The position numbers and the translations under genes were made by a program. This document shows, one piece after another, positions 1 to 13,454 of a DNA stretch of 64,000 nt. The notes under the pieces were generated by a model. The model had not been told where the DNA came from and did not search any database. It saw only the letters and a program-made list of their open reading frames with translations. The stretch comes from Amphiura filiformis. Lineage: Eukaryota; Echinodermata; Ophiuroidea; Amphilepidida; Amphiuridae. Location: the NCBI RefSeq assembly GCF_039555335.1, contig NC_092628.1, positions 74,464,713-74,528,712 on the forward strand, in the 5' to 3' direction. Every line of letters begins with the position of its first letter. The stretch's first letter is position 1.

Positions 1-1807
1 TTTCAGTTTATAACTGCAAGTTAGTAATAAGCAATGCATTATGTGACCCATTTTTATTTGGATTTTTTTATTCCACCCTGTATAACTTCAAGGTCACCCT
101 GTACAATGAGTTGAAATGTGTATATTTAAATTGCTTTTGCCTTCAGCTTTCCAAAAATGTATACTTTTGCTAGTTTATGGTTGATAGTTGTGGAGATATT
201 CTAATTTGAAACTTGATTGGTGTAAAAATTCATAATATTTGTGATGTAACGCTTAGGGTGGCGAGTTCAAAACACATGGCCTATTATCAAAGATATTCCA
301 CAGGGAGTAGTTTTCCAAACCACAATAGCTTTAAGCCATTGTGTGTATCCAAGGCCATACTAGTTTTGTATACGCGCTAGAGTGAAATGACAGTTCCTTT
401 TACCATTTGCCCTCCTACGTTAATCCAGATAACAAAATGTTAATTTTAAGTCTCATTGCAAATTAATTTTTATTGTTACTTTCGGATTTGGCTTTGAGTA
501 ATGGTGACACATACCATGTTGACAGTAAAAAAGACAATTCTATTCCAGACACCATCAAAATGTCAAACTTTGTATTTTTTGTATTATTTTTAATTAACTG
601 CAGTTTCTTTATTCAACATCATAACAGGTTCATACTTGACAAATTTATGGTGAATGAATAGACTTTCATTAAATATTAAAAAACACCAAAATTACTCATG
701 CCTAATTTACATAATAATATCATGAATACATAATTAGCTGTAATTAGCTAATTTGCATAATTAATTACTTTTCGTGTATTTTTTGTTATCAATTGAAAGA
801 ACTTCGTATACATATGTGTGCAAAAAAACCCGCACCCTGATATCATGTACGGTTTTCCACTGGCATCAATTTTGCATATTAATTAGCTGAACATAGTCAT
901 TTTTTCAGCTTTAATTTGTCTGCAGATTGGCCGAAATTGCTAAAATAGTACATTTGGTTAATTTATTATAATTATTCAATGATACATTTTTTAATTTTGT
1001 TTTCGTTAACGAAGTCAGGAAAGATAGGCATTTAACCTGTGATACTTAAATTAACGCTGCTTTTTCAAGCAAGCGTCCAAATAAACCGTCAAAATCTCGG
1101 AATGTGCCAATTTTGTGATTGCAGCCATTTTGTGGCAGGTTTTTATTCCATTTACGAGCATCTTTAAATTGACACTACATCACAATGCATTGACCGATTT
1201 CAATTCCGTTTTTTGATTTTTGATGCTTTAATAAAGTTCATTCATGTAGAAACATTAAATAACGTGAATGAGGGAATGAGGCTACAGCCGCTTTCCGCGG
1301 GAGAAGCAGTGAACCAAGTCACTTTTGAGAAAGCCATCATCCAAGATGGCGAAAGCTAAAGACGTGTGTAGTTTACTGGATTTGTTTACCTAAATTTACT
1401 TTGATAATATAACATGTTAAATACGCTCTTAGAAGCCTTCTATGCATACCTTTTTACCTTTTTACTTTTCATAAAATAATTTTATACTTATTTCAAAACG
1501 TATTAGGGGAACTTATAAGTTGTGGAGCCTATATTACTACCAAGCCAAGGGATACAAGTGCACAACTATTCTTCTTAAATCAACTAATGTATCAAGGGTG
1601 ATATAATTAAAAGGAAACTGACGCTACAAGCTCCCGAAAGTTCCTGTCAGATTTGTCCTTAAAAGTTGGATATTGAAAGGTTTAAAAAGACGTAATTTCC
1701 CCATCCGCCTCAGGAAACGAGCCAGAGACTAATTGATACTAGTTCTGATGAATAAATGACAATATTTAGTGCTAATATTTCATGAATGTCTATTTCAATA
1801 AAAACAG
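1..1807 (+). other. Intron 7 (3' part) of carboxypeptidase copy 1
   Basis: No exon of the family was recognised here. The last 200 bases, roughly from 1590, match the sequence before exon 8 of copy 2 (about 19425-19628) in order, showing that these introns share ancestry. The rest is AT-rich without a feature I can name. Confidence 0.6.
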
Positions 1808-3634
1808 GTACCGGAGCTAGTCCCAGTAAGTGTTCTGATACATATTATGGTTCGGCACCATTAAGTGGAAAAGAGGTTTCTGTAGTAGATACCTGGCTCC
1901 AGCAATTCTCAGGCAACATAGCACTGTTCATTGACTTCCATAACTACGGTCAGCTTTGGTTGTACCCATGGGGCTATACAGGCAACGCAGCAACGCCACA
2001 ACCAGACAAGGCCGTTCAAGTATGTATATCGTCCAGATCATAAACTCTCTTTACATTTTGGTGCTGGGGGCTCCTGATAAAGTGAGCGCCGGCTTCCTGT
2101 ATGGTTTATACAAGTGTTGGGGAAAACAGTCCTATCCCGGAGGACGGGGATGGGTATTTCGATATGAAATGTATAAAGGTGTATAAGGCTGAAAGTATTG
2201 TAGTCTGTGTTACAGACCGTGTACCTATATTATCCAAAGCTCATCCCCCTTGATCGCGAGTCCGACACTTTCGCGAGTCAGTCTTTAACAAAGACTAAAA
2301 GTATTGGCGCTTTCGGTGAGAGAACATTATACAAAATGGGAGATTTCGGTGAAACCGTGAGAGATGGACTTTGTTTTTGACCTAACATGGGTTCATCGGG
2401 TGAGAACATAATTTGAACATACAAGTGAGGTCTTTCTTTGAATGAGAATAAATTCAGTAAAAGGGATGTGCAGTGATGGAGATGAACTTTTGTATGGGAT
2501 ACTAGTATACAGTTTGGGTAACCGTTGTTTTAGTAAATTAATGAATTGTATACATTAGTTTATTACTTTCGAAAATGAAGTGATTTTGGAAACAGTCATG
2601 GTTCTTGAATATGGTAACAATTCAAACATTATCAACAAATGTTTCCCTTTGGCTCAGAATAAAACGATTATTAAAATCCTGCGTAACCTTAAGCTACATA
2701 ATCGATTAGGTAAGAGTATTAAGTGTTGTGTTACCGGACCCGGGTAGCAAGTTTAAAAGAAGGCTGTTAAGATAATCACTAATCAGAATGTATAAAATAA
2801 CTCTAGATTTTGAAGAATATATATATGAATATGAACATTTCATAGATATTTCTGGACGCATTTAGATCGAGGATAATACTCACATCTCTTTTTCCATGTC
2901 CCTTTGTACAGCAAACCATTGCTCTGGAAGCAACAGCTGCTTTACAAGCAGTGGCTGGAACCTCTTACTTTGTTGGAATGTCTGGACCTGACATGTGTAA
3001 GTTATTTTAATTGTCATATCAAATAGATGCTAATCCACCGAAAAAAGTATAATCTAACCCGATTCTGATCGATTGAAACTAATGTCGAAACGTTTTGTAT
3101 TAGAGTAATGTTGCAATCATAAAGATTCTTTTCTATGGTTATGACTATTTTTCTTTTCTATATTTGACCTGTTGTGACAACAATATAATGATAATAATAT
3201 AATTACGCCTATAGACTAGAGGTACTATTTACGTATTTTTGCTTTCAATGAACAAGAATATATTAATGAAGTATATAATACTTTTTATGACAACTTTATT
3301 CGAGGATATAGTATAAACATTTCATGTCAGGTGATGTAGTATCCACCAATCAAATGTGTGTGGCTTAGACATCAAAAACCCCTTAGAACTTGATAAAGAT
3401 GTACATTATCATTTATATGAAAAGAAACTTTTTTGCTTTTACAAAATTTCAGACCCTGCCTCCGGAGCCAGCGAGGATTATGGATATGGCACTCTTGGTG
3501 TCAAATATACTTACGTTGTGGAATTGAGAGACGAAGGACGATATGGGTTTAATATTCCAGAGAGGATGATTGAGGAGTCTGGTAAAGAGACATTTGCAGC
3601 GCTTAAAGTTTTTGGAACCAATCCTTTAGCTTGA
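1808..3634 (+). CDS. M14A metallocarboxypeptidase, copy 1 (3' exons 8-10 only)
   Basis: This is the 3' end of a zinc carboxypeptidase, a secreted exopeptidase that removes C-terminal residues. Coding exons are 1808-2019, 2912-2996 and 3453-3634 (stop TGA), each bounded by AG and GT. Exon 8 has the family block NPC/SKC-SDTYYG and FIDFHNYGQ, which holds the third zinc ligand (His196 in bovine CPA numbering). Exon 9 ends in phase 1, so the Tyr248 codon is split across intron 9 and reads YPASGASEDY after splicing. Glu occupies position 255, which sets P1' preference in this family (Asp in CPB), so basic specificity is possible. Exon 10 has VVELRDEGRYGF with the catalytic Glu270. Exons 1-7 lie to the left of the window; no exon 7 was seen in bases 1-1807. 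Nothing visible argues against activity, but the HxxE motif is out of view. Confidence 0.88.
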
Positions 3635-5982
3635 GACAATCATGGGAAAAGGCCCTAACAGAGTAATATTAAGATACGTGATTGTTTCCTTAAATCACTG
3701 TTAAATACATGGGTAATGTTGTTTAAATACGCAAATAGGGATACATACTCATTGTGGCAGCAGTATGGAATTTCTCCAGTTTTAAACAAAACTGGTTATG
3801 TTGCATTCCCTATTACAGTTATGGATACAGTTTTGGAATATTTTTACCTTTTTGCCATGTCATTACCAAAACCTTTTTTACTCAATGATAACTTAAGTTC
3901 AAGTTTAATTGTTTTCACCTCAATTGATAAACTCAAGATTAAGAATACTCTCTAAAATATGTAAAATTATTCTGGAGAAGGAAGGGTATTCGAATGCTAT
4001 AGTTTCTGATGATGAAAAAAGTACTGCGGATTCTTTCAAAAGAAACTGTTATAAAACATCTTGCTTTTATTTTTTACAAAACAAATGTCATTTAGACCTC
4101 CTGTTTTTGTTTAATTCCACATATCGTCTTAGTAACTATTTTGTCTGATAAAGCTTGAGGTATTTTAATCGGATATATCACCACCAAAAGGGTGCTCTAC
4201 TTACAAGCAGAACCCCCTTTTAGACCGTGTCACCTTAAAACCCATTTACTTTTCAAAATAATCTTTCGAAAATTATCCTTAATGTGCCACTACTCGGTAC
4301 ACTTCAGTTGCTGTCAAAATATCGGAATGTCTTCACAAGAAAAAAAAGCATCGTTTTTCAAAAACTTTCTTCCATGACTGTAAGGGAAAAAGTGTATATC
4401 TGTAAAAACTGGAACCTTATTTAAGGGATTATGATTCTATTTTACAAAGCCTGAAAAATTATTTGAGTTCGATTCTGGGAAACTATTGACAAGAATAAAA
4501 GGAAATATCCGAATCTGTGTACGTGTCAAGAAATTTGTGATGTTTTTTGTTTTTATGGACCTGAGGATATTTCAAGATGGAAATGTGGAGATCATTGTGA
4601 AGTACAAGACACCATCCCAATGAAGTATTTAGGAAACCTTTCCCATATAATATATGAAAAAGATTCTTGCCCACACGGATGATTGACTGGTACACCCCGC
4701 ACCCACACACCACAACGATTAACTAACGTCGTGGACCGGTGTATAGTATATAAAATTTTTAATGTTTATGAGTAAAATGGTAAAAATATTTTCACTATGT
4801 ACAATATTGACTGTTCCATTCAACAAGGCGTTACCTAGTTTAATGGAACAGTATATATTTAACCGAATAAAAATATTCTTTCCATTGAACATGAACAAAA
4901 AAAACCATGCAATATTTGTTTTTGTAACTCAAAATAAAACAAAATAAATTGAAATATATCTACACTCTTATGTATTTAGAAGAGGTGGTCACCGCGAGCG
5001 CTATACGCTCGTGTTTGTCAACGTTGCCATGGTAGCTGCGAGTGAGTGCAATGGAAAACTGACTATTTCACATTGATAGAAAGAAGGAAGGAAGGAAGGA
5101 AAGAAGGAAGAGGGAATGAAGGAAGGAACTTAAGGAAGGAAGGAAGGAAGGAAAGAAGGAAGGGAGGAAGAAAGGAAGGTAAGGAAAAGACAGAGAGGAA
5201 TAGAAAAAATGTTTGATTATCTAAAGGACGTGGTCGTATGTGGAGCTAATATCATCACAAAGAGAAGAGCAGAAGAGAGAAGATTAGCTTAGACGGGATC
5301 TACCTATAAGGCAGAACAGTAAGCAAGCAAGTTGCGAAAAGCTAGGGAAGTCTATGTGGGCCGTTTGGGTTAACAACAATGAAACCTATTCTGAATAAAA
5401 TATGTCAGACTTCCAATTTGCCAGAAAGTAACAAAGAAAAATTAAGATTTCACTGCCCGCTTTCATGACTTAAAGTTCATTAGCATTATATATTGCGAGA
5501 AAATGCTGTATTTGTGCAGATGAAGTAAATACTGATAAATGATAAAGATTATTTTTAAATGTGCTTTGTAGATAGCTTACACGCCTGAATATATAAGTAG
5601 ATTCAAGATAACACAATGATTATGATGATATGAAATAAACGATAATACGTTTTAAAGCCATAACGTAAGATTTCGGTCAAATTTTAATTTTGTTATTCTT
5701 GCCACAAATTATTATATATAATATTAGTAACAACTGTCAAGAAGATGTTCTGATCATATTAAATAATGTGGCAAATGAAAGAAAACAACTTAGCCGCCCA
5801 GTTATATCAGCCTCCGAACATTGGTATAAACTGTGGTATGGGTTATATAGCGTCTAGCAACAGCCATAATCGCGATAGCCGAGAACCGCCAAATACGGGT
5901 GACCGCCTAGTTAGTTATTATACATTCAAGAAAAGATGGTCCTAGAACTGCCACAGGATTATTAAGTTGATTATTTGCATTA
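3635..5982. other. Intergenic DNA between carboxypeptidase copies 1 and 2
   Basis: No gene is supported. The first 1.1 kb is related to the region downstream of copy 2 (22761-23530): both begin GACAATCAT-GGAAAA after the stop and both hold a GATTAACTAAC stretch about 0.75-1.1 kb on. This supports copies 1 and 2 being a duplicated pair including their 3' flanks. A purine-rich microsatellite follows. Confidence 0.55.
5081..5190. repeat. (GGAA/AAGG)n microsatellite
   Basis: Imperfect tetranucleotide run of GGAA and AAGG units on the + strand. Confidence 0.9.
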
Positions 5983-7104
5983 CATTCATAACCTCATTAA
6001 TAAACGCGATGCGTGCGATCCAATCATATTTTATTATTTGTGAAAACGCGAACGCAAATCGAGGTCATTAATATCTCACAATTGACCGCAAAATGCGTAA
6101 TTGTTCCAATGTCGCACACAATTGACTTCTGCGTGCGCCGTATTGTGCGTCCAACGAACTGCGGGCACGCTGGCTGCCGTATTTGGATTGCGCGCTACCA
6201 TATTTGCACAGATTCTGATACGCACTTTTGTTATTGGTCGTTTTGTTTTAGCCTGATCGATTTTGGGAAAGGAAGATGTAAAAATTGTTTATTTTTACAA
6301 ACTTTTGAGGAAAATTTTGTGTTATTTTGTAAAGTTAAAAGATCAAAGTGACGGTTATGAATGAGGTTAATAACTTTGCATCGGTTTTATGTCGGGCATT
6401 GTGAAAAATCTAAACATTTTGCTTTGGACCTCGGAATATCCCTCGGGGCTGCGCCCCTCGGGATATTCCTCGGTTCCACAGGCAAAATGTTTAGATTTTT
6501 CACAATGCCCTCGAAATAACCGATGCGCAGTTATTAACCTCTAATTCATAACCTCATTAATAAACGCGATGCGTGCGATCCAATCATATTTTATTATTTG
6601 CAAAACGCGAACGCAAATCGAGGTCATTAATATCTCACAATTGACCGCAAAATGCGTAATTGTTCAATGTCGCACACAATTGACTTCCGCGTTCGCCGTA
6701 TTGTGCGTCCAACAAACTGCGCGCGCGCTGGCTGCCGTATTTGGATTGCGCGCTACCATATTTGCACAGATTCTGATACGCACTTTTGTTATTGGTCGTT
6801 CTGTTTTAGCCTGATCGATTTTTGAAAGGGAAGATGTAAAAATCATCTATTTTATAAACTTTTGAGCAAAATTTGGTGTTATTTTGTAAGGTGAAGAGAT
6901 TAAAGTGACGAAGTTATGAATGAGGTTAATAACTTTGCATCGGTAATATGTCGGGCATTGTGAAAAATCTAAACATTTTGCTTTGGACCTGAATATCCCT
7001 CGGGGCTACGCCCGTCGGGATATCCCTCGGTTCCAAAGGCAATATGTTTAGATTTTTCACAATGCCCTCCAAATAACCGATGCGCAGTTATTAACCTCTA
7101 ATTC
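5983..7104. repeat. Tandem duplication of a ~561-bp unit with an internal palindrome
   Basis: Two adjacent copies, 5983-6543 and 6544-7104, align at an offset of 561 bases with few differences. Each begins ATTCATAACCTCATTAATAA and ends in a foldback (6363-6541 and 6922-7098) running from GAGGTTAATAAC to GTTATTAACCTC with arms of about 80 bases. The apparent reading frames inside are repeat sequence, not genes. The block ends about 35 bases before the start codon of carboxypeptidase copy 2. Confidence 0.85.
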
Positions 7105-7136
7105 GGCTATCAGCAACTATATAGCTACCAGTAATC

Positions 7137-9525
7137 ATGAGGTTGATTTGCGCTCTTTTTGTGTTTGTGGCATCTGCTTCGGCGATCAAGAACTATGCAG
7201 GGTAAGTCAGTATTCAGAAAGTTTTACAAATGTTTGTTTAACATGCAACTGTTTTCTTGGCATGGCAAAATAATACATCATTGATTATAATGTGGCGGAA
7301 ATGGATATCGACGAGAGAGGGCCTCCTTCAGTCACGTGGTTTCATTGGCTATATAAGCCGAGTGCAAGAGCACTCTGGGCCAGTTCGCCAGGTCGGCCGG
7401 GCCAGTGCGCCCGGGCCGGGCCGTCTGTTCAACAAGTGTCAGACCAAGTGTGGCCAGTCTGTCTGTAGCCGTGAGTGTGGTTGGTCGATGACTGGTCAAT
7501 TAGCTCTCCCTCTTTTCTAAGCATCCAAACCGCCGCTCTCCGCTCCTGATTCCACTCCAATCTTGGATCAGCCCGAAGCCCAATAAAGGTGTTGAGCCAA
7601 TTGTTCTCATATCTGTGTGTGTCTGAGAGTATTTCATTTGCCAGTGTCAGGTACGATATGGTTCGTACACCCACCACATCCTAAGCCTTACTTTGCCAAT
7701 CGCTACCATATATACCGAAGGCCGGTTCCGCTACATTTGGTGGCAGCGGTATGATTTATTTGTCATGATGAACTTGGAAGCTCCGGGAATCCGGCGCGCA
7801 GTAGCCGTTTCCGCTACAATAAGCAAATTTTACACATTCATAAGTTAATAATGAATTATTTACTGGTATGCGTAATGCTCAAGTTCATGATGATCAACCA
7901 ATGCCTTTTTCATGACACGTGAACACTTACTTGAGCCATGCAAACCTTGAAGTATGAAACTGTAATGCTTACCATCGGCCCCGTGTCATTTGTGCGTATA
8001 TCAACATTTTTAAAGGGGACATTGAGACGGCTAATTTGGGAAACAAGTTTGGTCTTAATTACGGTTCAAAAGCCTTCTACTAATTTCCAAACCATTAAAT
8101 GAACTTGACAAGATTGACAACATCATACCCCCAATTCCCCAACCCCTACCCCCATGCAGATTTTGGAATCTATTGAAAGCTCATCTGTTTGCCATAGTCC
8201 AAGGGGGTGACACTAAATTCACGGTTGTTCTATTAGCAACGCAAAATCTATGAAAAATTCAGCTGGTTTACTAGCTAGAAAGTGAGGCCAGTTATCGATC
8301 CGTTATAGCTCGTTATGAATAATTCATGTTCGACCCCTTGGATCATGTTAATTGAGTTTGGTAAATAACAACGTTGTTAGTTTTGCGAACTTTGCCTGTT
8401 CAATGAGAGTATAGCACGCCCCCAATACATCTGGGCACAAACCAGGCGAAAACGATCCAGTTTAATGAAATGGCGGACGGGTATTCCCATCAGGCACCAG
8501 GGATATGTTTTTTCAAAGAAAGTCTACTAATTTGATATGAAATGACATTTTGCAGTAGCAAAGTCAAAATTAGGACTTGCTGTCAATAATATGAAGGAAA
8601 TTTGTGACAGAGGCAAGGTGGGAAATACAAGTAGTATTTAAGTTATAATAACCTTTGATACCCGACCTGACCTTCCATCATGGCGCCATGATTCGTTTTA
8701 TGTATTTCTATTATGCTCTCAAGTAAAATAAAATACCAATCTGCGCTGAGCAGACAATGTTACTTGGCTCCCAGCATGAATTATTGATTTTATACGAAGG
8801 TAAAGAAATGCACAGTGTATGTGCATGATGTGCAAGCATACTCCAAATATTTACGGTAAATCTGAATAGTGGTCACATGGTGACATATCATGTGTTCGGG
8901 AAATCACGTGGCAACATTTTAAGATTTCAGGCTTGTTTACTAGTTAATTGCCATTTGTACTCTTGTGACTCTTTATCATTTATCTTTGTTAATTAACATA
9001 TATTTTAAATGCTGATAAATCGTGGTTGGCTGCCCATGATATCTGTTAAATTCAATGTTTTATGAATATAATTCTACCACGCAGAGGGGGTCACGCAGCA
9101 GAATTTCACATCACCTGACTTAGCTAGATTTCGAAGCTCTGCTCTTCAAATTCATGTAACTTTCAAAGTTTATACATTTAATATATTTAATATGATACTA
9201 ATTTTTTGTTATAACCAGCTGGTACACGAAATATACAAGCTTATTACCTATACAGAAAGGTGATTATCCGCCTTCACTCAACAAATGGACAAGCCCGGCA
9301 TATGCAGCCATTCTCCGTCTGGGTAACATGACTGTCGCCCTCAATACGTCTGGGCGCAAATTTAAATAACAATACGCTATTTACATATCAATGCGGCCTC
9401 ATGCTAATTAAAGCTGCCCCATCCAGGAGTTCATCTATCCATAGTCTCAGCTCAAGAGTGAAATTTTGGTACTGGATTATGTTTCGTTTCACGAGGTATG
9501 GCGATATGTTTTATTTATTATTTGT

Positions 9526-9604
<79 letters not shown>

Positions 9605-12600
9605 CACACGAAAAAAGTTATCACAAACTGCTGTAAAAGAGTGTTCGATTTCGAAAAAAAAGCAGTAGTATTACACGTATATCAATACAGCATGTATTGG
9701 ACTCGCTACACTGTGTTTCACGTTTCTAAACGATCATCAGGCGAATGACTACCGAGGTTTTTTCTTCTTCCTGGCAGTGTTGCCATGATACTTTTGCTTA
9801 TAATATTAATTTATTTCGGATTGCATTTTCGTCTTAAATGGTTCTATAATATTATGTAGATAATAGGTGCATTCTTGCTGGATTTTCATAAAACATGGAA
9901 ATGATCAACATTAGGTGCCAAACTTTCTATCGTTATTTCAATGTCACGTGGGTCATCTGAAGTCACATAAGTAGAGATGGTTGGATTTAATCAAACTTGG
10001 TAGACCCAACGCACTGAAGGGTCTATTGTTCTATTGTTTCCGATTTGAGCGCTGACATATTGGAAAATGTTGCCAATCAATATTCATGAAGTCGTGCGAT
10101 CAACACCTACAGCTGTTCAATTGGGCGACTTTATTGTCAGGTGCTTTTATTAATACATTGGGCGTATCGAGCTGCATCGGTTGATCCGCAATTATATTTA
10201 ATATAGTATTATAGGCCTACAAGTATGATTTGCTTTGCTTTATTGATTGATTCAGAAATAGTATGGCTATATGCTCCAGCAAATATATCACATTTGAGGT
10301 CCAGGGTAGACTCCTATACGCGATGCTCATGTAAAATACTATGGTAGGCCTATACATAATAAAACACGATGTGGACCGCGGCTAATGGTCTTTAAAAATA
10401 CTAGAGTAGGAGTGATATCATAATTACTTCAAATCATTATGTAGACCTATTGGCAAACAATGTAGAAAACTTACTTGTGTAGACTCTTATATCCGCCATA
10501 CAGAGCGCACACTTTGCCTATGCTGCTGAACTGTCCGTAGCGAAATGGTAGAGCAAAGCGTGTTCACTGAGTATAATGAAATGAGCGCCCAAACCAATTT
10601 GGGCGCTGCAATAGGTTTTATTGTAGGTGAACCTCTGTTTTGTGTGCATGCGACAACTCACGCACACCCTTGGGATGGACTAGTACAAAAGGTACCTCTC
10701 GTACGTATAGGCGCTTTTACGTGACTTTCGTTTCATCACTTATTGACAGTAGCCTGCCTATTATAGCGTTAATACGCTGGTCAGGTCAGTTACCGATTTA
10801 ATGGCGGAAGCCCTTTATCTCGAACAAAAGGTACCTCTCGATGAATAGCGTGTCGGGAACTCCAATTGGCACAAAGGAACAATAAGCGTTACATAATCTA
10901 TTTCTTCTCCTTCCTATATAAACTCCTTGGGTAGACCCAACAATTTGAAGGATTTCAAGGCCATAGATGGCCTAGGTTATCCAAGGTGAAATAATACAGG
11001 AAATATGACTACATGTTGTTTAATTGCCTATAAATATAAATCAGATCAAGATAATAAGAATCTCAATTTTGGAATCAGTGATCAGCATCATTTTCCCACT
11101 ATTATTTTCAGGTACCAGGTGTTGCGTGTGGTACCACAGGATGTGGAACAATTACAAGGACTGCATAAGTTGTACAATCTACTCGAAGATACCGTATGTC
11201 GTCTTTTATTTACATATAGGCCGATACCATAATGTACTCTCTCCTCTCTGTATAAACTATTAAATAAGGTTTAACTCTACCTAGCATGCGCATAATAAGG
11301 TTGTTTTTCCTAGCCTTGTTGACTCAAGCAAAGAAAAGACCATAGACATGATAAATAATAACCCACCCTCCCAACATTTTTCAACACTTGCAGAAAGAAA
11401 TTTTTATGTTTTAAATATCTGTCAGGGTTATTATAATATTTTCAATGCGATTTTTATAGCCTTACCGTAAAAACTTGATTGTTAGCTCAGTTGGGAAAGT
11501 GCCGGACTATGATACAATTTCATGTTTTCAAAAGCGCTTGATAGTAGGCACATATGCTAACTATCGAGGTATATTCTTGACTCTCAGTGACAACAGTCTG
11601 GCAATGTCTTGAGTGCTAGCTAACAACTTAATATCGCTGGTGGATGTTCGCTTACACAGTCTTATACATCAGTTTTCACACTACTGTTATTTCTTTTAAT
11701 AATAGGTAGAATTCTGGAAAGAACCAACCAAAGTGAATCGACCCGTAGATATTATGGTTGACCCAAATTTTGTTCAAGATGTGAAGATAGAATTATCTCG
11801 CCAAGGTTTGGATTTCTCCATCTTTGTGGAAGATGTACAAACTAACATTAATAATGATAATGAGAGATGTACTGACTGTGTCAATACTAAGGTCGGATTT
11901 GATTACAATAGATACCATACGGTTGATGAGGTGAGTGGTTTAGTGCATTAAAATTCCAGTACAAATTGCTACAGGATTTATTAAGAATTTTACAAACATT
12001 GATCCCTAGCTAGTGTCCACCATTTATCATTCAGGCAAAGATTTGTCTTCGTATACAAAGCAGTAATGAGGTGCTTTTTCCGACCTTCAAATGAAGATTG
12101 ACGGTGTATTAAAGAACAATAATTATACTTTTCCAAAAACATGACTACAAAGCGAACTACTCAAACACTGTAAACATGAGTTTGATCTTGTCAATTATAT
12201 AAGCAACGGATAAAAGCATGGATACTGTTGGTATTTTCTGGGGAGTTATACAAGGCTTTTGGTACGATTGATCATACATCTTATTCTTAGTGCACAAATC
12301 CAATAATAATAATATATCACTGTCATTATTGTGTGACTTTCATTTATTGTATGTATGGTTTTCATGCATGGTGTTGTAATTATATCTCAAATAGAAAGTA
12401 ATTTGTTTTCTTATAATTCGTTGAACTCTGCAACTAAGCAGGGTAGATGTGTCATTCATTCATTCATTCATTCATTCATTCATTCATTCATTCATTCATT
12501 CATTCATTCATTCATTCATTAAATATATAATTCGTTCAACTATGCAACTAAGCAGGGTAAATATATGTGTCATTCATTCATTCATTCATTCATGATGCAG

Positions 12601-13399
12601 TCATGGTCCATGGCAAAGGCGATTCGACCTTTGTGGCATTAAACCCAGTTAACAGGAAATTAATCCAGTAAATCGATTCAGTAAAGCAAATAAGCTCATG
12701 CATTCGATCACTAACGGCAACCAGCTTCGGTCGATTACCCCAGCTGCAGCGTGTGTAAACTCTAATTTGCATAGAGGCTGTACGTGAAATTATTGATTGG
12801 CTCCAAACAAAGGATTTGAACCGGTGCACGTAATCATGGCGCAGTGCAGTCCATTCAATCAAATGTTGTCATCAACCTATTTGATCGCAGTGCATTGTTA
12901 TGTGTGTGAGACGAACTGTCGCGGTTGATTGCAATCAAACAAACGATGTCTTACGTATTACTTTGTTCCGTGATGAAAATCGTGATGTTTTATTTAATCA
13001 CTCTCGAAAAATGTATTTCTTTTGTAGGTCTATTACTTTGTTTTGTGATGAAAATCGTGATGTTTTATTTCATCACGCTTTAAAACAAACGATTTCTCAT
13101 GTATTACTTTGTTTCGTGATGACAATTTTGATGTTTTATTTCATCACTCACGAAAATTGATTTCTTATGTATTACTTTGTTTCGGGATGAAAATCGTGAT
13201 GTTTTATTTCATCATCACGCTCTAAAACAAACGATTTCTTATGCATTATATTTGTTTTGTGATGAAAATCGTGATGTTTTATTTCATCACGCTCTAAACA
13301 ATAATTATAGTTACATGCATTTCAAGAAAAAATCTTATTAAAACGGTAGGCCCTATGTTGTTTAGAAAAAATGTAGAAAGTGATGATGATGATGATGTC

Positions 13400-13454
<55 letters not shown>

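Noticed and set aside
6013-6846. Protein-coding frames in the 561-bp duplicated unit
   Set aside because: The two copies keep different frames and no domain is recognisable; the sequence is a repeat ending in a palindrome.
7257-7520. 87-residue + strand protein
   Set aside because: It lies within the LTR-like segment and has no recognisable domain.
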